From positions 1-8,944 of the forward strand of contig JAFDCA010000307.1 in the NCBI GenBank assembly GCA_019313025.1: a stretch of 8,944 nt of DNA. The letters are read 5' to 3'. A program made the translations under genes and the position numbers. Below, piece after piece: positions 6,974-8,944 of this stretch; position 1 is the stretch's first letter; every line of letters begins with the position of its first letter. The notes under the pieces are model-generated. The model did no database searches. It saw nothing but the letters and a program-made list of their open reading frames with translations, and had not been told where the DNA came from. The DNA is from Deltaproteobacteria bacterium. GTDB taxonomy: Bacteria; Desulfobacterota; Desulfobacteria; Desulfobacterales; UBA11574.

Positions 6974-8935
6974 ATTTTCATCTTCTTGGGTACAAAAATA
7001 TTCGATGGTCTTTTGTGCACATGTCTTACAGTAATTGAGCTTTTCTAGCATGGTCACAATCATACGATCATAGAGTTTCTGATTTTCTTCATTGGTGCGA
7101 TTGGCCAGTGCACCGATCAGACTGCCTGCGCCAGCAATATCGGATTTAAGCCGAACATCGGTAACCGCCTTAACTAGCTCTAGATTATCCATGAAATCAT
7201 AATTAGGATCCACGGCGATCTTTTGGCCATAGATCTTTCGAATGGAAGTTCTAAAAGTTTCACGCTGTTCTTCCGTCTTGAGCCCCAGTCTTTCTTCAAT
7301 ACTTTTGATATAACGCTCATCGATTCTCATGGCCTGAAGCTCTCCGGTCTGAGGATCCTTGTATTTCCACATTTTGTCGGGCCCCAAATTTTCAGCATCA
7401 ATCCCAATGATCATATTCACATAGTTCATCACATCTTTTCGAATGGCCAAGGGCTCGTCCATATAAGCGTTGAACATCTCCGTCATCACGCGTTCGCGAT
7501 ACATCCCTTTTGCGGTTTTGAGATCATCCAAAAACTTTGCCCGGTCATTGGCATCTGTCACATAATCGAGGACAACCCTTTCCAGTGCCTTGTAAATGTC
7601 ATATGCAAACATGCATTTGCCTTCATTGGTGTCAGAGCTTTCAATCATCAATTGAATGGCCCGGCCTAAATTCCGCTGGCCCAAGCCCTTTTGACCAAAC
7701 CGTTTTGTAATATCCGGCTCCTGGTTTAAGGTGTCAATGACCTCAGCCAGGGTTTTGATGCTTTTTTCACCGGCCACTTCACCGGCAGCCAGTTTCATTG
7801 TTTCAATAGGGGTTAGTTTTTCCGATCGGGGAAGGCGGGTAAGAACCACTGCCACCGAAGCTGCATAATTCAAGTTGGGATCTTTGTGAAGCGGTTCCTT
7901 GTTGATCGTCGTTTTGATATCGCTCCCAATAGCGTATGACGTGAGATCTTGCTGCAGCTTATAATTCGTATTGTGTGACACATAGCAGACACGGCACCGG
8001 TCAACAATGGGGGCCTCTTCTTTTTCAGCCATAAAGCGGTTGAATTCAGAATTATTACTTGTAGCGACAATCAACGTGTCGATGGGCCATTTGTATCCGT
8101 CAATTTCAATATTTCTGTTTTGAATGACTCCCAGATAGACCTGAACAAGATCTTTTTTGTTTTTAAATATTTCGTCACTGAAATGAATGCCCCCGCCTGC
8201 CACGCGGGCCAGTGCGCCGCGCCTCAAGTCAAAGCGGTACGGATTGTTGGTGTCCGTAATATGCAGGAGACGCTGTATGGACTCTTCACCCAACAGATCA
8301 ACAGCCGAAGAGGTTATCTTATCTTTCGCCGGATATTTTCCTGTTACCGTTCCCAAACTTTCGGTAAGGGGAACCGGAACGATTTCAATGAATTTTAACA
8401 TGTCCTCCATGGTATTGTCCGTGTATGCTCGAATATCGTTCCAAATATATCCGCTGCATGCACCCAGAGGGCGATAGTCTTCATAAAAACTTTCAATTTC
8501 ATCATCTGAAAATCCTATTTCTTTGGAAAGAAGGGTTTTATTATCATCTACGCCTTCAAAGAGGTTCAAGGCCAGGATCATGGGATCTTCATATGTTTGG
8601 GATTCAATGGATGTAATTTTCCCGTAACCTTTTAACTTATCCAAATTGACGAACTTAAAGGTGTACTTTTTATTCTTCTCCTGGGACAGGTAGTAACGGT
8701 ATTTGCTGCATAAAAATTCAACAAAGAAGGTTTTTCCGTTTCCGGGCTCCCCCACTAGGACGTAGGCCATTTCTTTTGACGATCCCCCTTCTGCAGCATC
8801 CTTTACAAAGGAGACGAAACTGTTAATTTCATCGTACATGCCGATAATGTGCTTTCCGCCTGTATTGAAAAGTTTGAAATTGTATGTGGTTTTCCCCTGA
8901 ACGATAACCTTTTCAATGTCACTTTCCAGAATCAT
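6971..8935 (-). CDS. prkA: PrkA family AAA+ serine protein kinase-like protein (start may lie upstream of window)
   Basis: At least 654 residues, cytosolic. The AAA+ core is intact: Walker A GEPGNGKT (62-69), Walker B IHFSDE (250-255, D254/E255), sensor 1 ATSNNSEF (291-298), arginine finger segment VDRCRV (311-316) and sensor 2 region GLGQRNLGRAI (417-427). The C-terminal half matches the PrkA kinase-like domain, including YKDPQTGEL (525-533), IKSIEERLGL (543-552) and FRTSIRKIYG (561-570). The end carries a Cys cluster (C636, C639, C647) that may bind metal. Relative to canonical PrkA, Walker A comes about 50 residues early, and the FEEFL-type N-terminal region is absent. The frame is open for the three codons up to the window edge and no ribosome site is visible before the ATG, so the true start may be further upstream. 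The gene heads the visible operon. PrkA is described as a kinase and, in B. subtilis, as an ATP-dependent protease; which applies here cannot be read from the sequence. Confidence 0.93.
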   Translation of the reverse strand: MILESDIEKVIVQGKTTYNFKLFNTGGKHIIGMYDEINSFVSFVKDAAEGGSSKEMAYVLVGEPGNGKTFFVEFLCSKYRYYLSQEKNKKYTFKFVNLDKLKGYGKITSIESQTYEDPMILALNLFEGVDDNKTLLSKEIGFSDDEIESFYEDYRPLGACSGYIWNDIRAYTDNTMEDMLKFIEIVPVPLTESLGTVTGKYPAKDKITSSAVDLLGEESIQRLLHITDTNNPYRFDLRRGALARVAGGGIHFSDEIFKNKKDLVQVYLGVIQNRNIEIDGYKWPIDTLIVATSNNSEFNRFMAEKEEAPIVDRCRVCYVSHNTNYKLQQDLTSYAIGSDIKTTINKEPLHKDPNLNYAASVAVVLTRLPRSEKLTPIETMKLAAGEVAGEKSIKTLAEVIDTLNQEPDITKRFGQKGLGQRNLGRAIQLMIESSDTNEGKCMFAYDIYKALERVVLDYVTDANDRAKFLDDLKTAKGMYRERVMTEMFNAYMDEPLAIRKDVMNYVNMIIGIDAENLGPDKMWKYKDPQTGELQAMRIDERYIKSIEERLGLKTEEQRETFRTSIRKIYGQKIAVDPNYDFMDNLELVKAVTDVRLKSDIAGAGSLIGALANRTNEENQKLYDRMIVTMLEKLNYCKTCAQKTIEYFCTQEDEN

Positions 8936-8944
8936 TTTGGAAAC

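Noticed and set aside
7223..7669. Plus-strand open frame of 148 codons inside prkA
   Set aside because: It is antisense to the conserved PrkA coding sequence, with composition expected from the opposite strand.

Overview
The window most resembles chromosome from a moderately AT-rich, Gram-negative-type anaerobe. My guess is Desulfobacterota (the old deltaproteobacterial sulfate reducers). This rests on gene content and general feel only, with no rRNA or other marker to fix it, so confidence is low. I see no mobile element, tRNA, rRNA or CRISPR array.

Layout. Positions 1-583 (minus strand) hold the N-terminal 194 residues of a HAD-superfamily hydrolase that runs off the left edge. After a 222-base divergent spacer, two small plus-strand genes follow: a 66-residue two-helix membrane protein (806-1006) and a 126-residue soluble protein of unknown function (1068-1448). 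They converge on a four-gene minus-strand operon that fills the rest of the window (8935 down to 1621). In transcription order the operon encodes a PrkA-family AAA+ protein (6971-8935), a DUF444/YeaH-type VWA-domain protein (5586-6971), a SpoVR/YcgB-family protein (3934-5586), and a second, very divergent PrkA-like AAA+ protein (1621-3912).

How the genes work together. PrkA (YeaG), YeaH and SpoVR (YcgB) form a widely conserved bacterial module linked to stationary-phase, stress, starvation or sporulation physiology; its biochemistry is poorly understood. Here the first three genes are joined by identical one-base TAATG stop/start overlaps with no good Shine-Dalgarno of their own, which suggests translational coupling and fixed stoichiometry. 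The fourth gene follows after only 21 bases. An AAA+ motor paired with a MIDAS-containing VWA protein resembles the MoxR/VWA type of chaperone pairing, so I infer a motor-adaptor-effector system.

The most notable feature is the presence of two non-equivalent PrkA proteins in one operon. The first has intact AAA+ motifs but a short N-terminus and a C-terminal Cys cluster. The second keeps the PrkA N-terminal region and Walker A, but has a Cys/His cluster inside the AAA+ domain, a degenerate Walker B, and is about 120 residues longer than usual. The HAD protein is also odd: the second aspartate of its catalytic motif I is asparagine.
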